Below are positions 43,058-51,356 of a stretch of DNA of 64,000 bases, one piece after another. The DNA is from Bacteroidia bacterium. Its GTDB lineage: Bacteria; Bacteroidota; Bacteroidia; B-17B0; Aurantibacillaceae. The position numbers were made by a program, and so were the translations under genes. Below the pieces are notes generated by a model. It was not told the origin of the DNA and did no database searches. It worked only from the letters and a program-made list of their open reading frames with translations. How positions within the stretch are numbered: position 1 is the stretch's first letter; every line of letters starts with the position of its first letter. The stretch spans positions 62,001-126,000 of the forward strand of contig JACMNO010000002.1 in assembly GCA_014378485.1 (NCBI GenBank), in the 5' to 3' direction.

Positions 43058-44056
43058 CTAACTCAACTTCTCCGATAACAACTCCATTTCAAACTTAGCG
43101 TCTTTATTGTTATAGATGATGTTGTTTACGGCATTGGTAATAGGCATGTGAACGTTATACTTTTTATTGATCTCGGTCACACATTTTACCGCATAATAAC
43201 CTTCAGCAATCATATTCATTTCCAGTTGAGCCTGTTTAACGCTATAACCTTTTCCTAACATTGTACCAAACATTCTATTACGGCTGAATTGAGAATAAGC
43301 CGTTACCAACAAATCACCTAAATACGCAGAAGCTTTAGTATCCCTATCAATCGGATGCACAGCAGCCACAAAACGATCAATTTCCTGAATAGCATTACTT
43401 ACTAATACGGATAAAAAATTATCACCATATCCCAAGCCATGGCAAATACCACCGGCTACAGCAATTACATTTTTTAAAACAGCTGATAATTCAGTCCCAT
43501 AAATATCATCGCTGCTCGAGCATTTGATATAGCGACATCGCATGTATTCGCAGAGTTCATCTGCTTTTGCAATATCACGGGAAGCGATAGTTAGGTAAGA
43601 TAATTTTTCCAGGGCAACTTCTTCTGCATGACAAGGCCCTGTGATGACACCAATATTATTTAAAGGAACCTGATAAACTGTATTCAGGTATTCTCCAACT
43701 ATTAAATTATATTCCGGTACAATTCCTTTAATAGCAGAAAAAACAGTTTTGTCTTTAAACACTTCAGTTGGAATATTTTTAAGGGTATTATCAATAAAAG
43801 CAGAAGGAACAGCTAAAATAATAATATCAGCTTGAGTTAACATTCCCAGTAAATCAGAAGACAAGATCAACTTATTCTGATCAAAATTAACAGAACTTAA
43901 ATAACGTGGATTATGCCCGTATTTATTCATATGATCAATATCTGATTGGTTCCTAAAAAACCAACTGACCTTATCCACATTATTGCATAGGATCTTTACA
44001 ATGGCAGTTGCCCAACTTCCACTTCCTACAACTGCTATTCTTCTTTCTTTTATCAT
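43058..44056 (-). CDS. gpsA: Glycerol-3-phosphate dehydrogenase [NAD(P)+]
   Basis: 332 residues. It makes sn-glycerol-3-phosphate from dihydroxyacetone phosphate for phospholipid synthesis. The N-terminal Rossmann motif is IAVVGSGSWATAI. Catalytic and substrate segments are FSAIKGIVPE, GVITGPCHAEEVA, ELSAVLKNVIAVAGGICHG (catalytic lysine region) and AYLGDLLVTAYSQFSRNR. Length is usual. A short AACCGCAAAG-type repeat lies between it and the exonuclease gene upstream or downstream on the minus strand (44057-44120). Confidence 0.93.
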   Translation of the reverse strand: MIKERRIAVVGSGSWATAIVKILCNNVDKVSWFFRNQSDIDHMNKYGHNPRYLSSVNFDQNKLILSSDLLGMLTQADIIILAVPSAFIDNTLKNIPTEVFKDKTVFSAIKGIVPEYNLIVGEYLNTVYQVPLNNIGVITGPCHAEEVALEKLSYLTIASRDIAKADELCEYMRCRYIKCSSSDDIYGTELSAVLKNVIAVAGGICHGLGYGDNFLSVLVSNAIQEIDRFVAAVHPIDRDTKASAYLGDLLVTAYSQFSRNRMFGTMLGKGYSVKQAQLEMNMIAEGYYAVKCVTEINKKYNVHMPITNAVNNIIYNNKDAKFEMELLSEKLS

Positions 44057-44120
44057 ATGTTTTTATTTAACCGCAAAGTTCGCAAAGATACTGCGCAAAG
44101 AATGCAGAGAATATTTTAAA

Positions 44121-44819
44121 CTATTGTGCATAAACGATGTCGTTGTCACTTAAAGGAGTTAGTCCTCTTAAAGCCTGGTATATTCTCGCCAAGGTTACTA
44201 CATCTTTTATACAATAGGTTTTAATTCGTTCAATATTTTTTTCTTCATAATATACTTTTGCTATTTGACTTCCATCAATATCATCTTTTGGAGAAGGAAT
44301 TCCGAATACATGCGCTAATAAATTTAGCGAAGTAAAATTCTTAATATCTCCAAAACGCCACATTTCCATTGTATCAATGTGTTTTACCTCCCATGGCTTG
44401 AAACCCTGTAACTGCAATAATTTCGGCAAAGGAAGTTTATTTACCAATAAGCGGCGGCAAAGAAACGGGAAATCAAACTCTTTCCCATTATGCGCACATA
44501 AAAAATGTTCTTTGGTATTAAAAAATTGTTCCAATAAATTAGAGAATTCCGTCAAAACATCATGTTCATTATCACCGGCAATTGCTTTTGTTCTGAATTT
44601 ACCGTCACTCATAAATCCTAAACCAATGCATACCACCTTTGCAAACTCAGCATATATGCCGGCTTTAGCATATTGTTGCTCAGGAGTAGTATCCTTCGCA
44701 TAAAACATTTTCTTATCCCAAAGTTCTTTTTCTGTTTCACTTAAAGAACCGTATTGATAATGAACAGGAACAGTTTCAATATCAATAAACAATATATTTT
44801 CTAATTTAATAGAACTCAT
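44121..44819 (-). CDS. DEDD 3'-5' exonuclease (PolB-exonuclease-like)
   Basis: 232 residues of the RNase H-like DEDD superfamily, DNA_pol_B_exo2 type. Exo I is ILFIDIETVPV, Exo II is FLCAHNGKEFDFPFLCRRLL, and Exo III is RIKTYCIKDVVTLARIYQAL, giving the four acidic residues. It has no polymerase domain; stand-alone proteins of this kind are common in Bacteroidota, with presumed roles in DNA or RNA processing. The start codon overlaps the stop of folA by 4 bases (ATGA), so the two are translationally coupled. Confidence 0.88.
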   Translation of the reverse strand: MSSIKLENILFIDIETVPVHYQYGSLSETEKELWDKKMFYAKDTTPEQQYAKAGIYAEFAKVVCIGLGFMSDGKFRTKAIAGDNEHDVLTEFSNLLEQFFNTKEHFLCAHNGKEFDFPFLCRRLLVNKLPLPKLLQLQGFKPWEVKHIDTMEMWRFGDIKNFTSLNLLAHVFGIPSPKDDIDGSQIAKVYYEEKNIERIKTYCIKDVVTLARIYQALRGLTPLSDNDIVYAQ

Positions 44820-45310
44820 TTTCGTTCGAATTTTTGAAAGGTATAATCAAATTTATTTTTTTCGTCAGCCAAATGTTTTTCTTCCCATACCAAATCAAAT
44901 TTCGATTTATCAATTTCAGAAATATACACATCTGCATCTATCATAATATTAACTAAAGTCAAATAAATAGTATCTACTATATCCATTGATTGTTGGTAGA
45001 TTTCTCCGCCTCCAATAATAAACACTTCTTTCTCTGCATGTAACTTAACTAAAGCTTCATCTAAACTTCCAACTACCAAAATATCAAATTGATTATCTGA
45101 GTTAAACGTTTTATCTCTTGTAATCACTACATTTTTTCTTCCTGGTAAAGTTCTACCAATAGATTGAAATGTTTTGCGCCCCATAATAACAGGACACCCC
45201 ATGGTTGTTGCTTTAAAAAATTTTAAGTCGGCTGGTAAATGCCAAAGCAATTGATTGTCTTTACCAATGGCATGATTTAATGAAGTTGCTACTATGCTTG
45301 ATACGATCAT
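44816..45310 (-). CDS. folA: Dihydrofolate reductase
   Basis: 164 residues. It reduces dihydrofolate to tetrahydrofolate. Motifs: VATSLNHAIGKDNQLLWHLP (substrate loop, with acidic-site residue in LPADLKFF), MGRKTFQSIGRTLPGRKN, and VFIIGGGEIYQQSM (NADPH binding). Coupled with the exonuclease gene downstream. folP is at 55-56 kb, not linked. Confidence 0.95.
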   Translation of the reverse strand: MIVSSIVATSLNHAIGKDNQLLWHLPADLKFFKATTMGCPVIMGRKTFQSIGRTLPGRKNVVITRDKTFNSDNQFDILVVGSLDEALVKLHAEKEVFIIGGGEIYQQSMDIVDTIYLTLVNIMIDADVYISEIDKSKFDLVWEEKHLADEKNKFDYTFQKFERK

Positions 45311-45353
45311 TTAACTAATTATTGATTTGGAGAATTAAAAAGTACAAGAGTTC

Positions 45354-45758
45354 TTAATAAGCTAAATCTTCTATAAAGAAAAAGAAAACAACTGCTGCTA
45401 CCCACTCTTTTTTCACCCCTTTACAATCACCAATTCTACTTCCATTATAATAAATATCTCCATCTTCTTCTATCTGACCAATACGGCTACCATTTTTATA
45501 AACGTCTCCATCACTTTCAATCTGACCTACCCGACTTCCATTTTTATAGATATCTCCGTCTGCTTCTATTTGTCCAACTCTGCTGCCATTCACATAAACA
45601 TCTCCATCAGATTCAATTTGGCCTTTACGAGAACCTCCAATGTAAACATCTCCGTCAGATTCTATTTCGCCTTTTTTGCTCCCTTTGATATAAAGGCTTT
45701 GGGCTGATACGGATGTATAAAAGAACCCTGCGATTAAAATAAAAATAAACTGTTTCAT
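45354..45758 (-). CDS. Secreted protein made of 16-residue DGDVYxNGSRxGxIE repeats
   Basis: 134 residues. A signal peptide (QFIFILIAGFFYTSVSA) is followed by six tandem 16-residue units of the form DGDVYxNGSRxGQIES (residues about 22-115; the first is degenerate, SLYIKGSKKGEIES). The C-terminus is KKEWVAAVVFFFFIEDLAY, ending in a hydrophobic stretch. The regular Gly/Asp-Tyr/Ile spacing predicts a beta-hairpin or solenoid rod. The DNA repeat has a 48-base period. Function unknown; it lies between folA and kdsA on the same strand. Confidence 0.75.
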   Translation of the reverse strand: MKQFIFILIAGFFYTSVSAQSLYIKGSKKGEIESDGDVYIGGSRKGQIESDGDVYVNGSRVGQIEADGDIYKNGSRVGQIESDGDVYKNGSRIGQIEEDGDIYYNGSRIGDCKGVKKEWVAAVVFFFFIEDLAY

Positions 45759-45777
45759 ATTTTTTTTCTTTTAAAGA

Positions 45778-46611
45778 TTAGTCTCTGTATTTAACTTCTA
45801 CATTATGTAATTCAATGATTGGCTTCAAAAATTCTTCCAAATCATATATACACAATTGTGAAGCCGCATCACACAAAGCTTTTTCCGGTTCAGGATGTGT
45901 TTCAATGAACATACCGTCAATTCCACTTGCTACTCCGGCTCTTGCCAATACAGGTAGAAACTCACGAGCACCGCCTTTTTTATCAGAACTCGGAATACCA
46001 TATTTACGAACACAATGTGTCACATCAAACACAACAGGATAACCAATATTATTCATATGAAAAAATGCACGTGGGTCAACGATCAAATCGTTATATCCAA
46101 AAGAATGCCCTCTCTCAGTTAAAATCACCTGATCATTACCGCTATCAATACATTTTTGAACCGGGTGTTTCATATTATCAGGCGCTAAAAACTGTCCGTG
46201 TTTAATATTAATTACTTTCCCTGTTTTTGCAGAAGCCACTAATAATGATGATTGCATACACAAATACGCAGGAATTTGTAGAACATCACACACTTCTGCT
46301 GCAGCTGCAGCCTGGTCGTGAGAATGAATATCTGTTAAAACCGGAAAGCCAAACTGAGCTTTGATTTTTCCTAATAACTCACAACCTTTAATTAATCCTG
46401 GACCCTGATAATAACTTAAACTACTACGGTTATCTTTTGTGAAAGATGATTTGTAAATAATTTTGATGTTTAAACGCTCCTGAACTTCTCTTAGTTTTTC
46501 GGCCGTTTTCATCATGATCAATTCATCCTCAATCACACATGGCCCTGAGATCAAAAAAAGGTCTTTACTTCCGCATTCAATATCTCCTACTTTTACTATT
46601 TTTTTGCTCAT
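45778..46611 (-). CDS. kdsA: 3-deoxy-8-phosphooctulonate (Kdo-8-P) synthase
   Basis: 277 residues, usual length. It condenses arabinose-5-phosphate and PEP into Kdo-8-phosphate for LPS. Motifs: LFLISGPCVIEDE, IIYKSSFTKDNRSSL, FPVLTDIHSHDQAAAAAEVC, LTERGHSFGYNDLIVD and MFIETHPEPEKALCDA. Asn and not Cys occupies the early metal site (no C in the GPC-following metal position could be judged with certainty). Its ATG overlaps the TGA of the HepT relic (ATGA). kdnB and kdnA upstream on the same strand make it part of a Kdo8N locus. Confidence 0.95.
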   Translation of the reverse strand: MSKKIVKVGDIECGSKDLFLISGPCVIEDELIMMKTAEKLREVQERLNIKIIYKSSFTKDNRSSLSYYQGPGLIKGCELLGKIKAQFGFPVLTDIHSHDQAAAAAEVCDVLQIPAYLCMQSSLLVASAKTGKVINIKHGQFLAPDNMKHPVQKCIDSGNDQVILTERGHSFGYNDLIVDPRAFFHMNNIGYPVVFDVTHCVRKYGIPSSDKKGGAREFLPVLARAGVASGIDGMFIETHPEPEKALCDAASQLCIYDLEEFLKPIIELHNVEVKYRD

Positions 46612-46861
46612 TTTATTTTTATTATATTTTTAATTTGAAATTCCAATTCCGGTATATCATTTTTTATAATTTCCCACACTACTTCATAATCTACTCCGGT
46701 ATAGTTATGAATAATAATATTTCAAGTAGCAGCCATTTTACTCCATTCCATTTCAGAATAATCAGATGCAAATTCTTTATCAATTTTTCTACACCAAAAC
46801 TTTTTATAGTATTTGCATTTGTTTTTATTAATTGTAATAATTCAGTTTTAGTGTTTATCAT
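46608..46861 (-). pseudogene. Fused relic of an MntA-HepT toxin-antitoxin pair
   Basis: From the ATG at 46861 the first 27 codons read MINTKTELLQLIKTNANTIK then SFGVEKL, the start of an MNT (minimal nucleotidyltransferase, MntA-like) antitoxin, just before where GLFGSFVRxE should follow. At about 46781 the sequence shifts frame and continues as DKEFASDYSEMEWSKMAAT, stop, NIIIHNYTGVDYEVVWEIIK, NDIPELEFQ to TGA at 46608. This is the C-terminal third of a HepT (DUF86, HEPN) toxin. The TGA stands where the arginine of the RNxxxH catalytic motif belongs (CGA to TGA). The middle of both genes is lost. It lies between kdnB and kdsA. Confidence 0.85.
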
Positions 46862-46862
46862 T

Positions 46863-47945
46863 TTACAATCTTCTGAATAAATCTTTAATATAATCCATCG
46901 TGGCAATTTCCTTATAATTATCTCCAAAGGCGTGGTTCCACATAAATGGTAAATTATAAGAAACTGTGGCCATCGCCGTAATGGTTTCTTCACTCCACTC
47001 TTTGCTCAAATTCTGGGGAAGAACAATGTTATGTTTTTCGATCATTTGCATGAACTCGCTGTGACCTTTTAAATATATATCTCCCAAATGCTGAAAGATA
47101 ATACAGTTGGCATAACAATGACGCGTTCCTAAAATTTTCGACAAACCATAACTGATTGCATGGCAAGCACCAACTTCACTATAAGTTAAACTTAAGCCTC
47201 CCATTAAAGAAGCCACCATGAGCTTATCATCATTCTCCGGTGTTCTTCCTGCATTCTCACCTAAATAAACTTCACGACAAAGCTTTAAAGATTGTTCTCC
47301 GTATGCAAGGCTAAACGCATTGTTACGAATCCCTGTTTCTGATTCGATGCAATGAATATAAGTATCCATGCCTGTGTAAAACCACCAGTCAGTTGGCACA
47401 GAAACAATTAATTCAGGATCCAGGATGACCTGATTGAAAACAGTGGAATCACATTTCAAACCCAATTTTTTTTCAGGTCCTGTTAACACGGCAGTCATGG
47501 AAACTTCAGCACCTGTCCCTGAAATCGTAGGTACACCTAAATGATAAACACCTGCTTTCTTAATTAAATTTAATCCCTGGTATAAAGTTGAAGAACCTTC
47601 ATTTGTTAACATCAATGATAAAGCTTTGGCAATATCCATGATGCTTCCACCTCCAATTCCAATCACACCGCTTGGTAAGCCTTTCTTAGCAATGATTTCG
47701 TCTCTTAACGTGTCAATTTGGTCTGTTGTTGGTTCGTGTGGATCAACATCAATGTAATAAATTAAATCTTCGGGTTTATTTTGAAGCTTATTAGATAAAG
47801 GTTTTCCTTTAAAATAATTATCAACGATGTAAACAAAATAGTTTTTATTTTCTTTACGAATTGGTTCAACTGTTTCAGCTAACTGAGAAAAGGAACCACG
47901 TCCGTAAGTAACTTTATCAATATTCTTAAAATTCTTATGCAGCAT
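46863..47945 (-). CDS. kdnB: 3-deoxy-D-manno-octulosonate 8-oxidase (Kdo8N pathway)
   Basis: 360 residues of the iron-dependent alcohol dehydrogenase family. NAD-binding: GVIGIGGGSIMDIAKALSL. Metal ligands are likely in MDTYIHCIES, VGACHAISYGLSKI and MWNHAFGDNYK. KdnB oxidises the C8 hydroxyl of Kdo, and the adjacent sugar aminotransferase KdnA then aminates it to 8-amino-3,8-dideoxy-Kdo, as known in Shewanella. The assignment rests on the KdnA neighbour (2 bases apart), on kdsA next door, and on overall similarity to KdnB-type dehydrogenases. Confidence 0.88.
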   Translation of the reverse strand: MLHKNFKNIDKVTYGRGSFSQLAETVEPIRKENKNYFVYIVDNYFKGKPLSNKLQNKPEDLIYYIDVDPHEPTTDQIDTLRDEIIAKKGLPSGVIGIGGGSIMDIAKALSLMLTNEGSSTLYQGLNLIKKAGVYHLGVPTISGTGAEVSMTAVLTGPEKKLGLKCDSTVFNQVILDPELIVSVPTDWWFYTGMDTYIHCIESETGIRNNAFSLAYGEQSLKLCREVYLGENAGRTPENDDKLMVASLMGGLSLTYSEVGACHAISYGLSKILGTRHCYANCIIFQHLGDIYLKGHSEFMQMIEKHNIVLPQNLSKEWSEETITAMATVSYNLPFMWNHAFGDNYKEIATMDYIKDLFRRL

Positions 47946-47947
47946 AA

Positions 47948-49156
47948 TTAAGCTTTAACGGTTTTCATTGCTTTAACAGCAGCAGCAGAAATTTTTTCAG
48001 CCAGTGCTGACATTTCCTCTTCAGTCCATGTGCAACGAATTCCAAAAGAGATTAAACGACCTACAATTTCTTGAGTTTTAGGAATATTTAAATTATTGTA
48101 ATCCTGAGGAGCACCTAAAACCTGAATTGCCAATTTAGATGCTGTTTTTAGTCCTTTGATGTGTTCCCATTGATTAATAAAGTGATACATGTTTGTGTAC
48201 CAGTAATTAAATCCGCCAACACCCGCTTTATTAAATTCATCAACTGTTCGTTTAGCAGTTTCAGTATCAGGCATCAATATATTTAAAAACGTTCCTGAAT
48301 CTCCATTATCGTCACCTAATTTAGAAAAGCTAATTCCTGCTACTTTAGATAATTCTTTTTGTAAAAAAGCTTTATTTTTTAAGTTGGCATTTCGAATAGC
48401 AGGTACTTTGCGTGTTTGAGCTGCACCAACTGCCGCATGCAATTCAGAGATACGGTAATTAAAACCAATAATTGGATGATTTTCCATTCCGCGGTTGCTA
48501 CCTATGTGATCGTGTCCGTGATCGCAATAACTATCAGCTAATTTATACGTTGCTTCATCATTTGTTACTAATATACCACCTTCACCAGCTGTTGCAATTT
48601 TAAAAAAATCGAAAGAATAAGCTCCTGCATTACCAAATAAACCAGTAGCAGTTCCTTTATATGAAGCGGCAAACGCTTGCCCGGCATCTTCTACTAAAAT
48701 TAAATTATGTTGTTTTACAACTGCCATAATTTCATCCATATTAGCATTGCCACCACACATGTGAACCAAACAAACAGCTTTTGTTTTAGGTGTAATTACA
48801 TTTTTAATTCCTTCGGCACTTAAACATAAAGTTTCGTCAATCTCAGCAAATACCGGCAGTGCACCAAGCATTAAAACTGCTTCAACAGTTGCCATGTATG
48901 TGAATGGCGGACAAATTACTTCATCTCCAACGCCAATGCCGCTTGCTGCTAAGGCAGCTAAGATAGCCGCTGAGCCATTAGATACAGCCAAGGCAAATTT
49001 TGCACCGGTAATTTTTTTGGCTTCCGCTTCAAAATCTTTTGCTTTCCAAATATTGTTACGTTGTGCGTCATGATTAAAACGGAATAAAATTCCTGTGGAT
49101 AACACGTCTTCAATTTCCTTACGCTCTTCGGCGCCAAACAATTCAGTTCCAGGCAT
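47948..49156 (-). CDS. kdnA: 8-amino-3,8-dideoxy-Kdo transaminase (DegT/DnrJ family)
   Basis: 402 residues of the DegT/DnrJ/EryC1/StrS fold. The PLP lysine is Lys186 in YSFDFFKIATAGEGG. Other marks are GTELFGAEERKEIEDVLSTG at the start, AVSNGSAAILAALAASGIG, EDAGQAFAASYKG and GFNYRISELHAAVGAAQTRK. KdnA uses an amino donor to convert the 8-aldehyde of Kdo to Kdo8N. The DFFK variant of the lysine motif, rather than the common SFHxxK, is typical of KdnA. Start at 49156 (MPGTELFG). It is the first gene of a kdnA-kdnB-(relic)-kdsA run. Confidence 0.88.
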   Translation of the reverse strand: MPGTELFGAEERKEIEDVLSTGILFRFNHDAQRNNIWKAKDFEAEAKKITGAKFALAVSNGSAAILAALAASGIGVGDEVICPPFTYMATVEAVLMLGALPVFAEIDETLCLSAEGIKNVITPKTKAVCLVHMCGGNANMDEIMAVVKQHNLILVEDAGQAFAASYKGTATGLFGNAGAYSFDFFKIATAGEGGILVTNDEATYKLADSYCDHGHDHIGSNRGMENHPIIGFNYRISELHAAVGAAQTRKVPAIRNANLKNKAFLQKELSKVAGISFSKLGDDNGDSGTFLNILMPDTETAKRTVDEFNKAGVGGFNYWYTNMYHFINQWEHIKGLKTASKLAIQVLGAPQDYNNLNIPKTQEIVGRLISFGIRCTWTEEEMSALAEKISAAAVKAMKTVKA

Positions 49157-49227
49157 ATCTTTTTTAATAATTAAAGGTTATTTCTTATTTTTTCTATTAT
49201 TCAATTTAAAATCTAAAAACAGATTTT

Positions 49228-49689
49228 TTAATTTGGTAAAAACTCAAAGTTACCAGGTTCGTCTATAACACCAAAGTTAATTGAAGTCAGTTTTTGATTT
49301 TCAAAATAACAATCGAGGCCGGCCTCATCAAAGCTTAAACGTTTTTCACCCCATTCCTGCTTTTCTGTATCAGATAAAGCATAGCTATGTTCTTTCATTA
49401 CAGAAATCAATTGTTCTTCATTTAAAGAAAACAATTTTTTTCCAAACAATAATGTATCTTCATTATCCACTTCAACACTTCCAAACTTCATTGAATTTTT
49501 ATTATCAAAGAATAATGAAAAACCAGAGTCCCAATAATGATAAACTGTACAGGAAGTTTCAAGGATCGGGTCGTCTAAAACTTGAATTTCTTCAGGCTTA
49601 CCAAAAACCAATTCGGCATCAACCGAGGATACACCAAAATTTAATGTACAAAATCCTTTTAACAAATTTATCTGAGGTGTAAAATCCAT
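49228..49689 (-). CDS. Hypothetical soluble protein
   Basis: 153 residues, no signal peptide, no membrane segment. The N-terminal part has LNFGVSSVDAELVFGKPEEI, similar to the LGxSxxEVxxxLGxPxx pattern of various small beta-rich proteins. A WDSGFSLFFDNKNS strand and a C-terminal DCYFENQKLTSINFGV strand suggest two related halves. I do not recognise the family. It lies upstream of kdnA and is probably transcribed separately (72-base gap). Confidence 0.6.
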   Translation of the reverse strand: MDFTPQINLLKGFCTLNFGVSSVDAELVFGKPEEIQVLDDPILETSCTVYHYWDSGFSLFFDNKNSMKFGSVEVDNEDTLLFGKKLFSLNEEQLISVMKEHSYALSDTEKQEWGEKRLSFDEAGLDCYFENQKLTSINFGVIDEPGNFEFLPN

Positions 49690-49798
49690 AAGTGATTATA
49701 AAAATAAGGCTAATCGCTAGTAAAAACAAGCTAAGAAAATAAATTAAAAAAATAATAAAAAAAGTTTTGCTAGTTACAAATTGGTTTCTATATTTGCA

Positions 49799-49806
49799 GC
49801 CCGAAA
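49799..49806 (+). promoter_or_regulatory. Putative -7 element of the tRNA-Lys promoter
   Basis: TATATTTG matches the Bacteroidota TAnnTTTG consensus and ends 25 bases before the tRNA 5' end. A TTTTG at 49765-49769 is further upstream than the usual -33 spacing, so only the -7 element is proposed. Confidence 0.5.
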
Positions 49807-49831
49807 AGGTATAAGTGTTCTTTATAATTAT

Positions 49832-49904
49832 GATTCCGTAGCTCAGCTGGTAGAGCAATACACTTTTAATGTATGGGCCCTGGGTTCGAATCCCAGCGGG
49901 ATCA
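49832..49904 (+). tRNA. tRNA-Lys (anticodon TTT)
   Basis: 73 bases fold as a full cloverleaf. Acceptor GATTCCG pairs with CGGGATC. The D-arm is GCTC-AGCTGGTA-GAGC. The anticodon stem ATACA / TGTAT encloses the loop CTTTTAA with anticodon TTT. The T-arm is CTGGG-TTCGAAT-CCCAG and the discriminator base is A. CCA is not encoded. Confidence 0.97.
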
Positions 49905-49930
49905 CAGGAACTTTCAGTTTTCGGTTTTTA

Positions 49931-49962
49931 AAAGCCCTTAAATTAATTTTTAAGGGCTTTTT
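49931..49962 (+). terminator. Terminator after tRNA-Lys
   Basis: AAAGCCCTTAA pairs with TTAAGGGCTTT, followed by T-rich sequence. The remaining bases to 50180 contain no gene that I can see. Confidence 0.85.
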
Positions 49963-50180
49963 CAATTTAAATAAATCCGTTTCCAATTTGTTTTTACTTC
50001 TTACTCATTGTCTTGAAAGTTTATATAATTCATGTTATAATAAATAACATCGGTTTTCTACTTGTGACCGTTTATCTCCTCAAATCCAATATTGATCGAA
50101 TTTGTATGCTCCAGCAACTCCATTAAAAGATCTTTGTGTAGCTGATTATTATTAAATTAAATAAAATATAACTAATTACC

Positions 50181-50759
50181 GTGCATACACTTAGTTACAA
50201 AATAATAAACAGTATAACAATTTATAGAATTATTGCCGCTCCACTATTATCATATCTTGCATTTATCAAAAATCAGGATGTATTTAAATGGCTGCTCTTA
50301 CTCAGTTTCTTTACAGATTTGATTGATGGCTATCTTACGAGGCGTTTTAAGGCAACAAGCATACTTGGTTCAAAATTGGATTCAATAGGTGATGACCTAA
50401 CCATTATTGCAGCCATTATTGGTGTTATCATTTTTAAATATCAATTTATAATTGAAGAAATAATTCCTTTAGGGATTTTATTAGGATTATTTATTGTCCA
50501 AAATGTTTTGGCTTTTGTCCGTTACAGAAAAATGACGAATTTTCATACCTATCTAGCTAAAATAGCCGCCATTTTACAAGGATCTTTTTTTATTCTATTA
50601 TTCTTTTTTACGCAACCAATCTATATCTTATTTTATGTAGCTGCGATTATTACCGGTCTTAACCTTATTGAAGAAATAATTATGATTTTTATGCTGCCGA
50701 AATGGAAAGCAAATGTGAAAGGGATTTATTGGGTTTTGAAAAGAAAAAAGAACAAATGA
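50181..50759 (+). CDS. CDP-alcohol phosphatidyltransferase family protein
   Basis: 192 residues starting at GTG. The family motif is present as D46-LI-D49-G50-YL-T53-R54, then G63, D67 and D71, with Thr in place of the usual Ala before Arg. All three catalytic aspartates plus the fourth are kept. About five to six membrane helices follow the usual layout (e.g. IIAAIIGVIIFKYQF). Likely transfers a phosphoalcohol onto CDP-diacylglycerol; whether it makes phosphatidylglycerophosphate, phosphatidylserine or something else cannot be told. Confidence 0.85.
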   Translation: MHTLSYKIINSITIYRIIAAPLLSYLAFIKNQDVFKWLLLLSFFTDLIDGYLTRRFKATSILGSKLDSIGDDLTIIAAIIGVIIFKYQFIIEEIIPLGILLGLFIVQNVLAFVRYRKMTNFHTYLAKIAAILQGSFFILLFFFTQPIYILFYVAAIITGLNLIEEIIMIFMLPKWKANVKGIYWVLKRKKNK

Positions 50760-50790
50760 TTTTCAAAGGATCATTTATCACAATTGAATT

Positions 50791-51261
50791 TTACATTCTT
50801 TCTTTTACCGATTCCCTTACAAGTTGCCTGCAAATCTTATCAGCTTCAATATTGTAATTGATTACCTCTGTTGCTTTTTGATGTGCTTTTATTTTCTCAA
50901 ATCGAACATCCATCACAGAGACAAGGTCAAAGAATTCTTTTACCAGGTCTTTATTGCGAATGTCGTTTCCTGATTTTGTTTGAAATTTACCTGCTATAAA
51001 TTTTGATCGCCGACCCATTAATCCAACCACATACTGACTGTCAGAAACAATATGAATACTCTTAGTTTCATTGAAATTATTCTTCACGTGTAGAATAGAA
51101 TGAATAACTGCCAGTATTTCCATGCGGTTATGGGTTGTATCAAACTCTTTCCCACTAAGAGTTATTTTTTTATCATCTACTAAAATAATTGCAGCCCAAG
51201 CTCCCACGCACAATTGTGTATGACAGGAACCGTCGGTATAAATAAGTGCTTTTGATTTCAT
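50791..51261 (-). CDS. rnhA: Ribonuclease HI
   Basis: 156 residues. It degrades RNA in RNA-DNA hybrids. Catalytic residues: Asp10 (IYTDGSC), Glu48 (THNRMEILAV), Asp74 (HIVSDSQYVV), and the final acidic residue within NIEADKI. It has the KRxKF-type loop in GRRSKFIAGKF. Length is usual. It is convergent with the phosphatidyltransferase and divergent from the YdcF-like gene. Confidence 0.9.
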   Translation of the reverse strand: MKSKALIYTDGSCHTQLCVGAWAAIILVDDKKITLSGKEFDTTHNRMEILAVIHSILHVKNNFNETKSIHIVSDSQYVVGLMGRRSKFIAGKFQTKSGNDIRNKDLVKEFFDLVSVMDVRFEKIKAHQKATEVINYNIEADKICRQLVRESVKERM

Positions 51262-51356
51262 TACAGTTAAAGGTATTTATATTTTTAATATAGTTAAATT
51301 ATTAAAATTAATTAGCTTTGGAACAGATGGGAAAGCTTTTAAAATACATGCATACA

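Noticed and set aside
45440..45700. A 48-base periodic repeat that could be taken for a CRISPR array
   Set aside because: The repeats are contiguous coding units without unique spacers and translate to 16-residue modules.
46539..46880. A 113-codon plus-strand frame rich in Phe and Ile
   Set aside because: It is antisense to the kdsA start and the MntA-HepT relic; composition is that of reversed AT-rich coding DNA.
49781..50047. An 88-codon plus-strand reading frame
   Set aside because: It runs straight through the tRNA-Lys gene and its terminator.
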